Positions 42,161 through 50,512 of a stretch of 64,000 nt of DNA are shown here, piece by piece. Source of the stretch: Thermoleophilia bacterium. Its GTDB lineage: Bacteria; Actinomycetota; Thermoleophilia; Miltoncostaeales; Miltoncostaeaceae. Where the stretch lies: assembly GCA_017882545.1 (NCBI GenBank), contig JADGPG010000075.1:1-64000 (forward strand). The letters run 5' to 3'. The notes under the pieces were generated by a model that worked only from the letters and a program-made list of their open reading frames with translations, did no database searches and was not told the origin of the DNA. A program made the translations under genes and the position numbers. The stretch's first letter is position 1. Every line of letters starts with the position of its first letter.

Positions 42161-43657
42161 ATGGACCATCCGGCACCCGGAAACGAGCAGATCATCCTCG
42201 TCTCGAACCGAGGGCCGGTGACCTACGGCACCGATGACCAGGGTGAGCAGATCGTGATCCCCGGCGGCGGCGGCCTCGTGACGGCACTGTCCGGCTTGGT
42301 TGACCTGACACCGGTCGTCTGGGTGTCGGCGGCGATCTCCGACGAGGACGTGCGGCTGCAGCGCAATGCGGGCGACGCGACCATCGTCCTTCCGGGCGTC
42401 GGCGTGCGGACCGCCGGGCGATTCGTAATCATCGAACCCGAGATCTACGACCCGTACTACAACGTCATCGCCAACCCGATGCTGTGGTTTATTCAGCACT
42501 ACCTGTGGAACCTCTCCCGGGCGCCGGAGATCCGCCGCAACGAACTCGACGCGTGGGAGTTCGGATACCTCGAGGCCAATCGCCGTTTTGCCGAGGTCGT
42601 CTCGCAGGAGTTGGCACACCGCCCGGACGCCACCGTGATGCTGCACGACTACCACCTCTACACGGCGCCCGCAGACATCCGCGACGCCCATCCCGACGCG
42701 TTCCTGCACTTCTTCATCCACATTCCGTGGAGCCAGCCCGACTACTGGCGCGCCGTCCCGAACCATATCCGCGAGGCCGTCCTCCAAGGACTGCTGGCCA
42801 ACGACATCGTCGCGTTCCACACCGCCCGCTATGCCCGGAACTTTTTGCTGTGCTGTGAGGATCTGCTCGGACTGCGGGTCGATTACGAGCAGCGACAGGT
42901 CCAGTGGCAGGGCCGGGAGGTGTGGGTGCGCTCCTACCCGATCTCGGTCAACGCCCCGGCCTTCGAGGCCATCGCAATGTCCCCGGAGGTGCTCGAGGAG
43001 GAGGGGCCGATCCTGCGACGCCGGCGCGCCCACCTGATCGTGCGCGTCGACCGCGCCGACCTGTCCAAGAACGCCATCCGGGGATTCCTGGCCTTTGACA
43101 CGTTCCTGGACGACCATCCCGACTTCGCCGAGGAGATCACGTTCTTCGCGCTCATCCAACCCTCCCGGCAGGATGTGCCCGAGTACGTCGAGTACCTCGA
43201 TGCCATCCGGGATGTCGTCTCGCGGATAAACACCAAGCACGGCAACACCGATTGGATGCCGATCGATCTGCGGGTGGAGTCGAATCTCGCGCGGGCCGTG
43301 GCCGCCTATAAGCACTACGACGTGCTGATCGTGAACGCGATCTACGACGGAATGAACCTCGTCGCAAAGGAGGGGCCCCTGCTCAACGAACGTGACGGGG
43401 TCATGATCCTTAGTGAGAACACGGGCGCGCACGAGGAGCTCGGGTCGTTCGCACTATCGGTCAACCCGTTCGACATCGAAAACCAGGCTGAGGCGATCTA
43501 CCAGGCCCTCACGATGCCCGCCGACGAGCGCCGCGAACGCCTCGACCACATCAAGCGCATCGTGCGCGAAAACGACATCGAGAAGTGGCTGAACGCGCAG
43601 CAGGCCGACATCGCGGCAAAGCGCAACGGCGACCCACAAACCGCGGGCCATGGCTGA
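42161..43657 (+). CDS. otsA: Trehalose-6-phosphate synthase family (GT20) protein
   Basis: 498 residues. GT20 retaining transferase: LVSNRGPVTYG and the GGGGLVTAL donor loop at the N-terminus, HDYHLYTAPADIR, FIHIPWSQPDYW, VDRADLSKNAIRGF (Arg and Lys that contact the phosphates), YDGMNLVAKEGPLLN and SENTGAHEEL. Classical OtsA makes trehalose-6-phosphate from UDP/ADP-glucose and glucose-6-phosphate. No OtsB phosphatase is adjacent and no C-terminal phosphatase domain is fused. The acceptor in this family varies (some members use other acceptors), so the exact product is uncertain. The stop overlaps moaC by eight bases. Confidence 0.87.
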   Translation: MDHPAPGNEQIILVSNRGPVTYGTDDQGEQIVIPGGGGLVTALSGLVDLTPVVWVSAAISDEDVRLQRNAGDATIVLPGVGVRTAGRFVIIEPEIYDPYYNVIANPMLWFIQHYLWNLSRAPEIRRNELDAWEFGYLEANRRFAEVVSQELAHRPDATVMLHDYHLYTAPADIRDAHPDAFLHFFIHIPWSQPDYWRAVPNHIREAVLQGLLANDIVAFHTARYARNFLLCCEDLLGLRVDYEQRQVQWQGREVWVRSYPISVNAPAFEAIAMSPEVLEEEGPILRRRRAHLIVRVDRADLSKNAIRGFLAFDTFLDDHPDFAEEITFFALIQPSRQDVPEYVEYLDAIRDVVSRINTKHGNTDWMPIDLRVESNLARAVAAYKHYDVLIVNAIYDGMNLVAKEGPLLNERDGVMILSENTGAHEELGSFALSVNPFDIENQAEAIYQALTMPADERRERLDHIKRIVRENDIEKWLNAQQADIAAKRNGDPQTAGHG

Positions 43658-44105
43658 GCTCTCCCACCTGAACGCGCGCGGGGACGCCCACATGGTCGAC
43701 GTCAGCCAGAAGCCGATCGTGCCCCGGGCAGCCATTGCCGAAGGGCGGGTCCGGATCGCCCCCGCGACGGCGAGGGCCATCCTGGACGGGGCGGCGCCCA
43801 AGGGCGACGTCGCGGCGGTCGCCCGGCTTGCGGGGATCGCGGCCAGCAAGCGAACGGCGGGTCTGGTGCTCTTGTGCCACCCCCTCCCGATCGACGGTGT
43901 CGACGTTGCCGTCGAGATCGACCCCGACGGCCTCGTCGCCATTCGGGCGACCGTCCGGACCACCGCGCGCACAGGCGTCGAGATGGAGGCCCTCACCGCC
44001 GTCTCGGTCGCGGCCTTGAACGTCTACGACATGGTCAAGGGCATCGATCCGGCTCCGGTCATCGAATCCATCCGCCTGGTCGAGAAGACGAAGGGGTCAG
44101 CGTGA
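43650..44105 (+). CDS. moaC: Cyclic pyranopterin monophosphate synthase
   Basis: 151 residues. Second enzyme of molybdenum cofactor synthesis, working with MoaA. Motifs: HMVDVSQKP, KGDVAAVARLAGIAASKRT, the LLCHPLPIDGVDV stretch, TGVEMEALTAVSVAALNVYDM and the C-terminal LVEKTKGS. The usual C-terminal GGKSG is shortened to KGSA. Starts inside the end of otsA and ends inside the start of an LLM oxidoreductase gene, so it is embedded in an operon unrelated to molybdenum at first sight. mog is at 21008. Confidence 0.94.
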   Translation: MAELSHLNARGDAHMVDVSQKPIVPRAAIAEGRVRIAPATARAILDGAAPKGDVAAVARLAGIAASKRTAGLVLLCHPLPIDGVDVAVEIDPDGLVAIRATVRTTARTGVEMEALTAVSVAALNVYDMVKGIDPAPVIESIRLVEKTKGSA

Positions 44106-45241
44106 GTCCGCGCCGCCTTGAGATCTCGGCAGCCGCGCCCGCCCGGCCGCCAGTGCAGGGCATTCTCGCTGCCGTCGCGCGACGCCAGGAGCAAGGGTTC
44201 GACGCGGTGTGGTGGGCCGACCACCTGCTGCACTGGTTCCCGACGTCGGTGTGGTCCGCCGATCTCGTGCCGCAGGCCGCCCAGCAACCCAGCCCCCACG
44301 TCTGGATGGACCCGTTCGCCCTGGTCGCCGCGAGCGCCGGCGCCGCGGATCGGCTGCGGTTTGGTGTCGGGGTGACCGACCTGGTCCGGCGTCACCCGGC
44401 CGCCCTCGCCCAGACCGCCCTGACCCTGGATCACGTCACCCAGGGCCGATTCATCCTCGGCGTCGGTACCGGCGAGTCGCTGAACCTCAGCCCGCTCGGA
44501 ATGACCAACCGCCACCCGGTCGGGCGCCTCGAGGAGGGCCTCGAGGCGATCCGCCTCCTGTTCTCGACCACGGACGAGGTCGACTTCGCCGGTGACCACA
44601 TCACCCTGCGGGGCGTGGCACTCGGGCTGCGTCCGTTCGGCGACCGTCCGCCGCCGATCTGGGTGGCGGCCCACGGTCCGCGCGGCCTGGAGATCACGGG
44701 GCGGCTCGCCGACGGATGGCTTCCGCTGTGCCTGGATCCGGCCGGATACGCCGCCATGTGGAAGCTGGTGCGGGCAAGCGCAGCCCGGGCCGGGCGCGCA
44801 GCCGACGCGGTGGTGCCCGGGTGTTACACGCGCGTCGTCGTGGCCGACGATGACGCGGCGGCTCATCGCACCGCGCTCGGATCGCTTCTGCTGCGATTCA
44901 TCGCCCTGACGGGCACCGCCGACACGTTCGCCCGGCACGGGGCCGCGCATCCGCTGGGAGAGGGCGTCATCGGCCTCACCAGCTTCGTCCCCGCGGGCAT
45001 CGGACGCAACGATGCACTTACGCTTGCCGGCGCAGTCCCTGACGCGGTCGTGCTCGACACCGTGATCGCCGGAAGCCCGGCGACGGTCGCCGGTCGCCTC
45101 GCGGCGCTCGTCGACGCAGGGGCGCGACACCTCCAGGTCGTCAACATGACCCCACTCGCCGACCCGTCGCAAGCCGGCGCCAGCGAGGCACTTCTGGGGG
45201 AGGCTCTCCAGGATCTCCGCCGGTCCACCGGTACCGGCTGA
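44102..45241 (+). CDS. Luciferase-like (LLM) F420/flavin-dependent oxidoreductase
   Basis: 379 residues from GTG 44102 (GTGA overlap with moaC). LLM TIM barrel: GFDAVWWADHLLHWFP, the RLRFGVGVTDLVRRHPAALAQ segment and TLDHVTQGRFILGVGTGE, typical of F420-dependent glucose-6-phosphate dehydrogenase and methylene-H4MPT reductase relatives, then PIWVAAHGPRGLEITGRLADGW. Second LLM gene of the window, more canonical than that at 29104. Substrate unknown. Confidence 0.87.
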   Translation: MSPRRLEISAAAPARPPVQGILAAVARRQEQGFDAVWWADHLLHWFPTSVWSADLVPQAAQQPSPHVWMDPFALVAASAGAADRLRFGVGVTDLVRRHPAALAQTALTLDHVTQGRFILGVGTGESLNLSPLGMTNRHPVGRLEEGLEAIRLLFSTTDEVDFAGDHITLRGVALGLRPFGDRPPPIWVAAHGPRGLEITGRLADGWLPLCLDPAGYAAMWKLVRASAARAGRAADAVVPGCYTRVVVADDDAAAHRTALGSLLLRFIALTGTADTFARHGAAHPLGEGVIGLTSFVPAGIGRNDALTLAGAVPDAVVLDTVIAGSPATVAGRLAALVDAGARHLQVVNMTPLADPSQAGASEALLGEALQDLRRSTGTG

Positions 45242-45332
45242 TCGTCACAGTTCGGTCGCGGTGGCGTGCAGGGACCCACCGTGCCCGCGCCTGCGGTCTG
45301 ACGACGGATAAGCTGCACTCCGTGCAGGCCAA

Positions 45333-46409
45333 ATGCCCAGACGACCGCGCATCGCGGGGCACATACCAGTGAGCGCACCGTCCGAGACGTCTGTACGGCG
45401 GCGACGCGGTGGAATCGGTGCCGGGTTCCTGGTCATCTTCCTGTTTGCGCTCGGCGTCTTCTTGCTGCCGTTCGCCTTCCCGACCGAGGGCGCCATCGTT
45501 GCCCTGTTCTCGTCAACGGCGGCATTCAGCCCGAACACGCCCGGGGGACGTCCGACAGCCGCGATGGCGGTCAAGATGCGCGACCCCGGAACGATCCGCG
45601 TGCTGGTCACCAAGGACTCCCAGCCGGTGGCCACCCTGATTCCGACGAGGCGGGTCCCCAAGGGCTGGGTGACATCCGCGTGGAACGGAACCAACGAGCA
45701 GGGCGTGCCCATGCCGGACGGCGTCTACACCCTGCAGCTGGCGGCGACGTCGGGTCAGAAGGGGTACAACGCCAGCCGCCGCGTCACGATCGACCGGGTA
45801 CGTCCCCCGGCCCCGTCGCTCGTGGTGGCCTCGGCCGGTGCGGCGGACCTGCCCACCGGAACCCAGTGCGCCGTCGGCGCCACCCCGTCGACCTACTCGC
45901 GCATCATCTTCGTGGCCGAGCACCTGCCCGGCGGCCGCATCATCAACGGCCCGCACTTCGTCACCGCCGCGTCGACGTACACCTGGAACTGGAATGGCCG
46001 TGCCCGCGGAGGGACGGCGGTCCCGCCAAGCTTCTACGACATCACGATCGAGACGGTCGCGGTCAACGGATTCCAGTTCACGGCGTCGCGAACGTGCTGG
46101 GTCGGCAACCTGCTCGGGACCATCTCACCGACCGCACCCGTTCCCGGCGAGGTGGTTGACGTCCACCTGGCCACGCCGGCGGGCATCTCAGTCGCCCCGG
46201 CAACGCGCGTCACCCTCCAGCTCGTGCGGCGGACCGGCACGCCGGGCCACCCCGGGTCGGTCGTCGGCCGCGCCATCGGCCGCCCCGCAACGACGATCGC
46301 AGGTCATGCCCGGATCCGACTGCCGCATGGGGTGCCGGTCGCCGACCTCTGGATCGAGGCGCGCACCGCCCACGGAACGGCCCTCGTCGCCGCAGGGAGC
46401 CGTCCGTGA
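45333..46409 (+). CDS. Secreted or anchored protein with FlgD/Ig-like domain
   Basis: 358 residues from ATG 45333; GTG 45369 is an alternative start and would shorten the basic N-terminus. One membrane segment (about 28-52) places the rest outside. The middle shows a FlgD-type Ig-like fold: IRVLVTKDSQPVATLIP, KGWVTSAWNGTNEQGVPMPDGVYTLQL, repeated in degenerate form at YTWNWNGRARGGTAVPPSFYDI. C-terminal beta-rich region. Probably a surface structural protein opening the polysaccharide cluster. A TAAGCT hexamer at 45309-45314 may be its -10. Stop overlaps the next start (GTGA). Confidence 0.65.
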   Translation: MPRRPRIAGHIPVSAPSETSVRRRRGGIGAGFLVIFLFALGVFLLPFAFPTEGAIVALFSSTAAFSPNTPGGRPTAAMAVKMRDPGTIRVLVTKDSQPVATLIPTRRVPKGWVTSAWNGTNEQGVPMPDGVYTLQLAATSGQKGYNASRRVTIDRVRPPAPSLVVASAGAADLPTGTQCAVGATPSTYSRIIFVAEHLPGGRIINGPHFVTAASTYTWNWNGRARGGTAVPPSFYDITIETVAVNGFQFTASRTCWVGNLLGTISPTAPVPGEVVDVHLATPAGISVAPATRVTLQLVRRTGTPGHPGSVVGRAIGRPATTIAGHARIRLPHGVPVADLWIEARTAHGTALVAAGSRP

Positions 46410-47962
46410 CCGGCATCCACCTGACCCGCGACGTCGGCGCCATCCTCGGAGCCGCCGGGATCATCGCGCTGTTCGTACCGCTTCCCCGCATGCAGCCAAC
46501 CGTGCGCCGCGGCCTCGGCCTGGCCGTTGCCGCCGCCGGATGGATCGTGCTGGCCTGCTCGCTGGTCCCGGCGTCGACCGCACACCGCCTCGCCCACCGC
46601 GCCCACACGGTCGTCGGGGCGGCGGAGATCGCCATCGGCGCAATCATGGTCCTTGTCCTCGTCCTCATCGTCCTCGGCGCCGGTACCTGGGCGACAATGC
46701 GCTGGCCACGAATCTGGCTCATCGCCCTGGCCGTTGCGCTACCGCTCAGGATCCCCGTCCCGATCGGCGGAGCATCGCGCAATTTGCTGCTGCCGCTGTA
46801 CCTGATTGGCGCGTGCGGCGTGTTGGGCTTCGTGTGGGGACGCCTGCGCGGACGCTTTTCGGCGGACGACGAACCGGGAACGCTGCTCGACATCCCGATC
46901 GCGGCCTTCGTCGCCTTCACCCTCGTGTCGGTGCTCTGGACCATTGATACCAAGGACGCGGCGATCCAGATCGTGTTCTTCTACCTGCCGTTCCCCGTGT
47001 TGTTCCTGGCCGTCGTCGCATGGTGGCCGTTCATCGGGAAGGCGCTTCCGACGCTCGCCGGGGTCACGATCGTGCTCGCGACCGCAATCTCGATACTCGC
47101 GCTCGTCCAGTACGAGACCCAGTGGATCTTCTGGAACGCCAAGCTCCAGCAGGACGACATCTACAGCCAGTTCTTCCGGGTTAACGGGATCTTCTACGAC
47201 CCGAACATCATGGGCCGCTATCTCGCGATCGGGATTCTTGCGGCCCTCGCCTGGATCTGGATCCGCCCCGACACTCGGACGCTGGTCGTCGGCGCCGCGG
47301 TCGTCGTCGTCATGTCCGGGGGGCTGCTGGTCAGCTTCTCTCGATCAAGCTGCCTGGCAGTGATGGTCGGTGTGGTGCTGCTCGCCTGGAGGGCATTCGG
47401 AGCCAAGCGGACCCTCGCCGTCGGCGGAATCGCATTCGTCGTGCTCGCGGGCGGAGCGATCGCGTCCAGCCACAACATCAGGCATGCCCTGACCAGCACG
47501 CACCGGGCGTCGACCGTTAGCGAGGGGCGGTTCGGCCTCATGAGGGGCGGGATCAGGATCTGGAAGATTGAACCCGTCGCGGGATCCGGAGTCGGAAGCT
47601 TCCAGACCCGTTTCACGGCGACCGAGTCGGCGAACCAGATCGCCCATAAGCAGGTGTCCATCAGCCACAACGCACCGATAACGGTGCTCGCCGAGCTGGG
47701 TGTGATCGGTGCGGCGCTGTTTGTGTGGCTGTGCGTCGCCACCTGGATCGGCATTGCGCGGGGCTCGCGCCACGGAACCGGTGACCAGCGATGGGCACAA
47801 TGGGGACTGCTGGCGATCGTCACCGGGATCTTCGTGCACTCGCAGCTCTATGCGGATCTGTTCGAAGACCCCATGCTGTGGATGGCGATGGCCGCAGCAT
47901 TGGCCATCGGCCTGCTGGCGCAGCGCACAGACCCCGCGTCGACCGACCGACGATCTGCCTGA
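46406..47962 (+). CDS. O-antigen ligase/polymerase-like membrane protein (Wzy/WaaL family)
   Basis: 518 residues from GTG 46406. About 12 membrane segments with one large extracytoplasmic loop (about 370-440) holding the Wzy_C-type features: SEGRFGLMRGGIRIWKIEPVAGSGVGSF and AHKQVSISHN (the SxHN motif is typical of polymerases and ligases). Earlier segments include FYDPNIMGRYLAIGI. Such proteins polymerise or transfer lipid-linked oligosaccharide. First of two Wzy-like proteins in the cluster. The next gene starts eight bases after its stop. Confidence 0.82.
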   Translation: MTGIHLTRDVGAILGAAGIIALFVPLPRMQPTVRRGLGLAVAAAGWIVLACSLVPASTAHRLAHRAHTVVGAAEIAIGAIMVLVLVLIVLGAGTWATMRWPRIWLIALAVALPLRIPVPIGGASRNLLLPLYLIGACGVLGFVWGRLRGRFSADDEPGTLLDIPIAAFVAFTLVSVLWTIDTKDAAIQIVFFYLPFPVLFLAVVAWWPFIGKALPTLAGVTIVLATAISILALVQYETQWIFWNAKLQQDDIYSQFFRVNGIFYDPNIMGRYLAIGILAALAWIWIRPDTRTLVVGAAVVVVMSGGLLVSFSRSSCLAVMVGVVLLAWRAFGAKRTLAVGGIAFVVLAGGAIASSHNIRHALTSTHRASTVSEGRFGLMRGGIRIWKIEPVAGSGVGSFQTRFTATESANQIAHKQVSISHNAPITVLAELGVIGAALFVWLCVATWIGIARGSRHGTGDQRWAQWGLLAIVTGIFVHSQLYADLFEDPMLWMAMAAALAIGLLAQRTDPASTDRRSA

Positions 47963-47969
47963 GACCGCC

Positions 47970-49049
47970 TTGCGCATCCTCTGCCTGACGAACATGTACC
48001 CCGGCCCCGACGCGCCCGACTACGGGTCGTTTGTGCGGGACATGTGCGACGCGCTCGAGGACCGCGGACACGAGGTGCGACGGGCGGCGATCGACTCCCG
48101 TGCCCGGGGTCCGCTCCGCACGACGCGCAAGTACGCGCGGCTTGGCCGCCGAGCAGCCGCCAACGCACGCTGGTCGGAGGTGATCTACGCGCACTACCTC
48201 TTCCCAACGGGCGCGATCGCCGCGGCGGCGGGTCGGATCTCCCGACGCCCGTGGGTCCTCACGGCCCACGGCGGCGATGTCGCCAACCTCGACCGCACCT
48301 CGATCCGCACGGCAACGGCCGCGGGCCTTGCCGGTGCGTCCGCGGTGATTGCTGTCAGCGAATACCTGGCTGAGCGGCTGGCGACGTCCGGCATGACGTT
48401 GCCGCCGATGTACGTCGCCAACATGGGCGTGAACATGTCCGAATTCACCGTCCGCAACCGCACCGGCGCCCGCACCCGCCTCGGACTCGCCGCGACCGGG
48501 CCGCTGGTCCTGGCCGTCGGCGGGCTCACCGAGCGGAAGGATCCGCTGACACTCCTGCTCGCCTTCGCCCGACTTCGCACGACGCACCCTGATGCACGGC
48601 TCGCCTACATCGGCGAGGGCCCCCTGCGCAACAGCATCCTGCGGGGGGTGGAACGACTCGGCCTCGGAGGAAGCGTGATCCTCGCCGGCGCGATCGCACA
48701 CGATGCCGTCGGCGACTGGATGGCCGCGAGCGATCTCCTCGCACTCGTCAGTCGCGTCGAACCACTCGGCGTCGTGGTACTCGAATCGCTCGCCAGCGGC
48801 CGCCCCGTCGTCGCCACCACCGAGGGGGGTGCCCGAGAGGTCGTGCCGGCCGAGTGCGGGGCGCTGATCCCGCCGGGCAACCCGCTTCTGATCGCCGACG
48901 CGCTCCGTGACGTCCTGGCGCGGACACCTTCGCCGCAGTCGTGCCGAATCGCCGCGGAGCGCAACTCAATCGACTCCCAAGCGGCGATCGTCGAGTCCGT
49001 GCTCGCCGGCGCCGTTGCCGGGACACCGGCGGCCGGTCGACGCGCATGA
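47970..49049 (+). CDS. GT4-family glycosyltransferase
   Basis: 359 residues from TTG 47970, which gives the typical N-terminus (M)RILCLTNMYPGPDAP-x-YGSFVRD; no clear ribosome binding site. GT-B fold: N-terminal acceptor domain with VIYAHYLFPTGAIA and VLTAHGGDV, and C-terminal donor domain with VLAVGGLTERKDP, YIGEGPLRN, VSRVEPLGVVVLESLASGRPVVAT (the E-x7-E donor motif) and an ALIPPGN segment. Adds a sugar to the cluster's oligosaccharide; donor unknown. Stop overlaps the next start (ATGA). Confidence 0.85.
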   Translation: MRILCLTNMYPGPDAPDYGSFVRDMCDALEDRGHEVRRAAIDSRARGPLRTTRKYARLGRRAAANARWSEVIYAHYLFPTGAIAAAAGRISRRPWVLTAHGGDVANLDRTSIRTATAAGLAGASAVIAVSEYLAERLATSGMTLPPMYVANMGVNMSEFTVRNRTGARTRLGLAATGPLVLAVGGLTERKDPLTLLLAFARLRTTHPDARLAYIGEGPLRNSILRGVERLGLGGSVILAGAIAHDAVGDWMAASDLLALVSRVEPLGVVVLESLASGRPVVATTEGGAREVVPAECGALIPPGNPLLIADALRDVLARTPSPQSCRIAAERNSIDSQAAIVESVLAGAVAGTPAAGRRA

Positions 49050-50512
49050 CCGCGCAGCCACCACCGTTGGCCGCCCGCCTCCCAGGCTGGCCGCTGCTGT
49101 CCGGGGCGCTTGCGCTGACTGCCGTCTGCGCGGTCTTGGCGGTCATCAGTCCCAAGGTCTCAGTCGCCGTGCTCGCCGTGGCCGCACTCGCGGTAGGCGC
49201 CGTCAAGGTCAGCAACCGGCCGGTGACGCTGCTCGTGGCTCCGTTCACGGGAACGCTCGTCGTTGCCGCCATTCTCGGACCGAACCTCGCCGTCCCGCAG
49301 GCATCCGGAGCATTCCTGTTTCGGGTCATGATCGTGCTCCTCGGCGTCGGCGCGGTCGGGTACCTGCTGATGGGCGGCAGCATCCGCTACCCGGCCGTCA
49401 TCGGCCTGCCCGCGGCGCTCCTCGCAACCATGCTCGCCTGGTCGCTGATGTCGCTCGCCTGGGCCGAGAACATTGGCGCGGCGATCCGCTGGACGTCCTT
49501 CCTGCTGATGATGGTGGGTCTCGCACTGGCCATCCCGATGTGCTTCACCACCCGGCACCGCGTCATCCAACTCCTCAAGGTCCTCGGATGGACGTTTGCC
49601 GGCGTCACCGCGTTCTCGTTCATCGAGATCGCAACGGGGCTACGTCTTCCGACGTCCCGCCTCACCGGCCAGGCCAGCGGTTCCGCATTCGCGGCCACAT
49701 CCGTGTTCGGAAACCAGAACAACTTCGCGACGTTTCTCACTCTTGCCCTGCCGTACCTGGTCGTCCTGCCCCTCGTCTTCAAGGAGCGACGACTGCGGAT
49801 AATCGGCCTCGTCGGGACGCTGATGGCCCTGATGGCCCTGCTGCTAACCGGCAGCAAAGACAACCTGATCGCCGCCGGACTGGTCTTCCTGACCCTGATC
49901 TTCTTCCTGGCGACCGACCCGAAGCAGCGGACCAAGCTCCTCGGCGCGGTCGTCATCGTCGTCGTGGCACTCGCGGTCATCGTGCCGTCCCTCTCGGGCT
50001 CGGGTCTGATCCCACTGCCAAAGCGGGCAGTCGACAAATTCAGCTTCACACTGCTTCAAAAGGAAATCGCGACGGGCCAGGGCTCTGGCGGTGCACGGGC
50101 AAGCCTGCTGGGTGATGGCATCGACTTCATCGGGCAGTCCGGCGGCGTCGGCGTCGCTGCGGGCAATGCCGAAACGCACGTCCTCGACCTGCCGGTGTTC
50201 CCGGGCGTCAGCAACATGCACGACTGGTGGCTCGAGGTTGCCGTCGATCTCGGCCTGATCGGTCTCGCGCTCTACGTCGTCTACTACTTTCTGCTGCTCG
50301 GTCGGCAGCTGCGCGCGGCGCGCACGGCCGTTGATCCGCTCGTCCAGTACCTGTGTCTGAGCGGCTCCGCCGCAATGGTCGGATTCGTGGTCGGCAGTCT
50401 CGGGCCGTCGACGATGATTGCGTTCTCCCCCATGTGGGTGATGTTCGGTCTCTCCATGACCGCAATCGCCATTGCGGAGCGCGCGCGGCGCTACGGAGGA
50501 CTCCTACCGTGA
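49046..50512 (+). CDS. Second O-antigen ligase/polymerase-like membrane protein
   Basis: 488 residues from ATG 49046. About 12 membrane segments; central features FGNQNNFATFLTLALPYLV and LLLTGSKDN correspond to the conserved N-x-x-A and S-R/K regions of the family. An external loop (about 320-400) ends with FPGVSNMHDWWLEVAVDLG, the (S/N)-x-H-x-x-x-L-E pattern of Wzy_C. Differs clearly from the protein at 46406, so the cluster has two polymerase/ligase candidates, one of which may ligate the polymer to its carrier. Next gene starts in its stop (GTGA). Confidence 0.83.
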   Translation: MTAQPPPLAARLPGWPLLSGALALTAVCAVLAVISPKVSVAVLAVAALAVGAVKVSNRPVTLLVAPFTGTLVVAAILGPNLAVPQASGAFLFRVMIVLLGVGAVGYLLMGGSIRYPAVIGLPAALLATMLAWSLMSLAWAENIGAAIRWTSFLLMMVGLALAIPMCFTTRHRVIQLLKVLGWTFAGVTAFSFIEIATGLRLPTSRLTGQASGSAFAATSVFGNQNNFATFLTLALPYLVVLPLVFKERRLRIIGLVGTLMALMALLLTGSKDNLIAAGLVFLTLIFFLATDPKQRTKLLGAVVIVVVALAVIVPSLSGSGLIPLPKRAVDKFSFTLLQKEIATGQGSGGARASLLGDGIDFIGQSGGVGVAAGNAETHVLDLPVFPGVSNMHDWWLEVAVDLGLIGLALYVVYYFLLLGRQLRAARTAVDPLVQYLCLSGSAAMVGFVVGSLGPSTMIAFSPMWVMFGLSMTAIAIAERARRYGGLLP

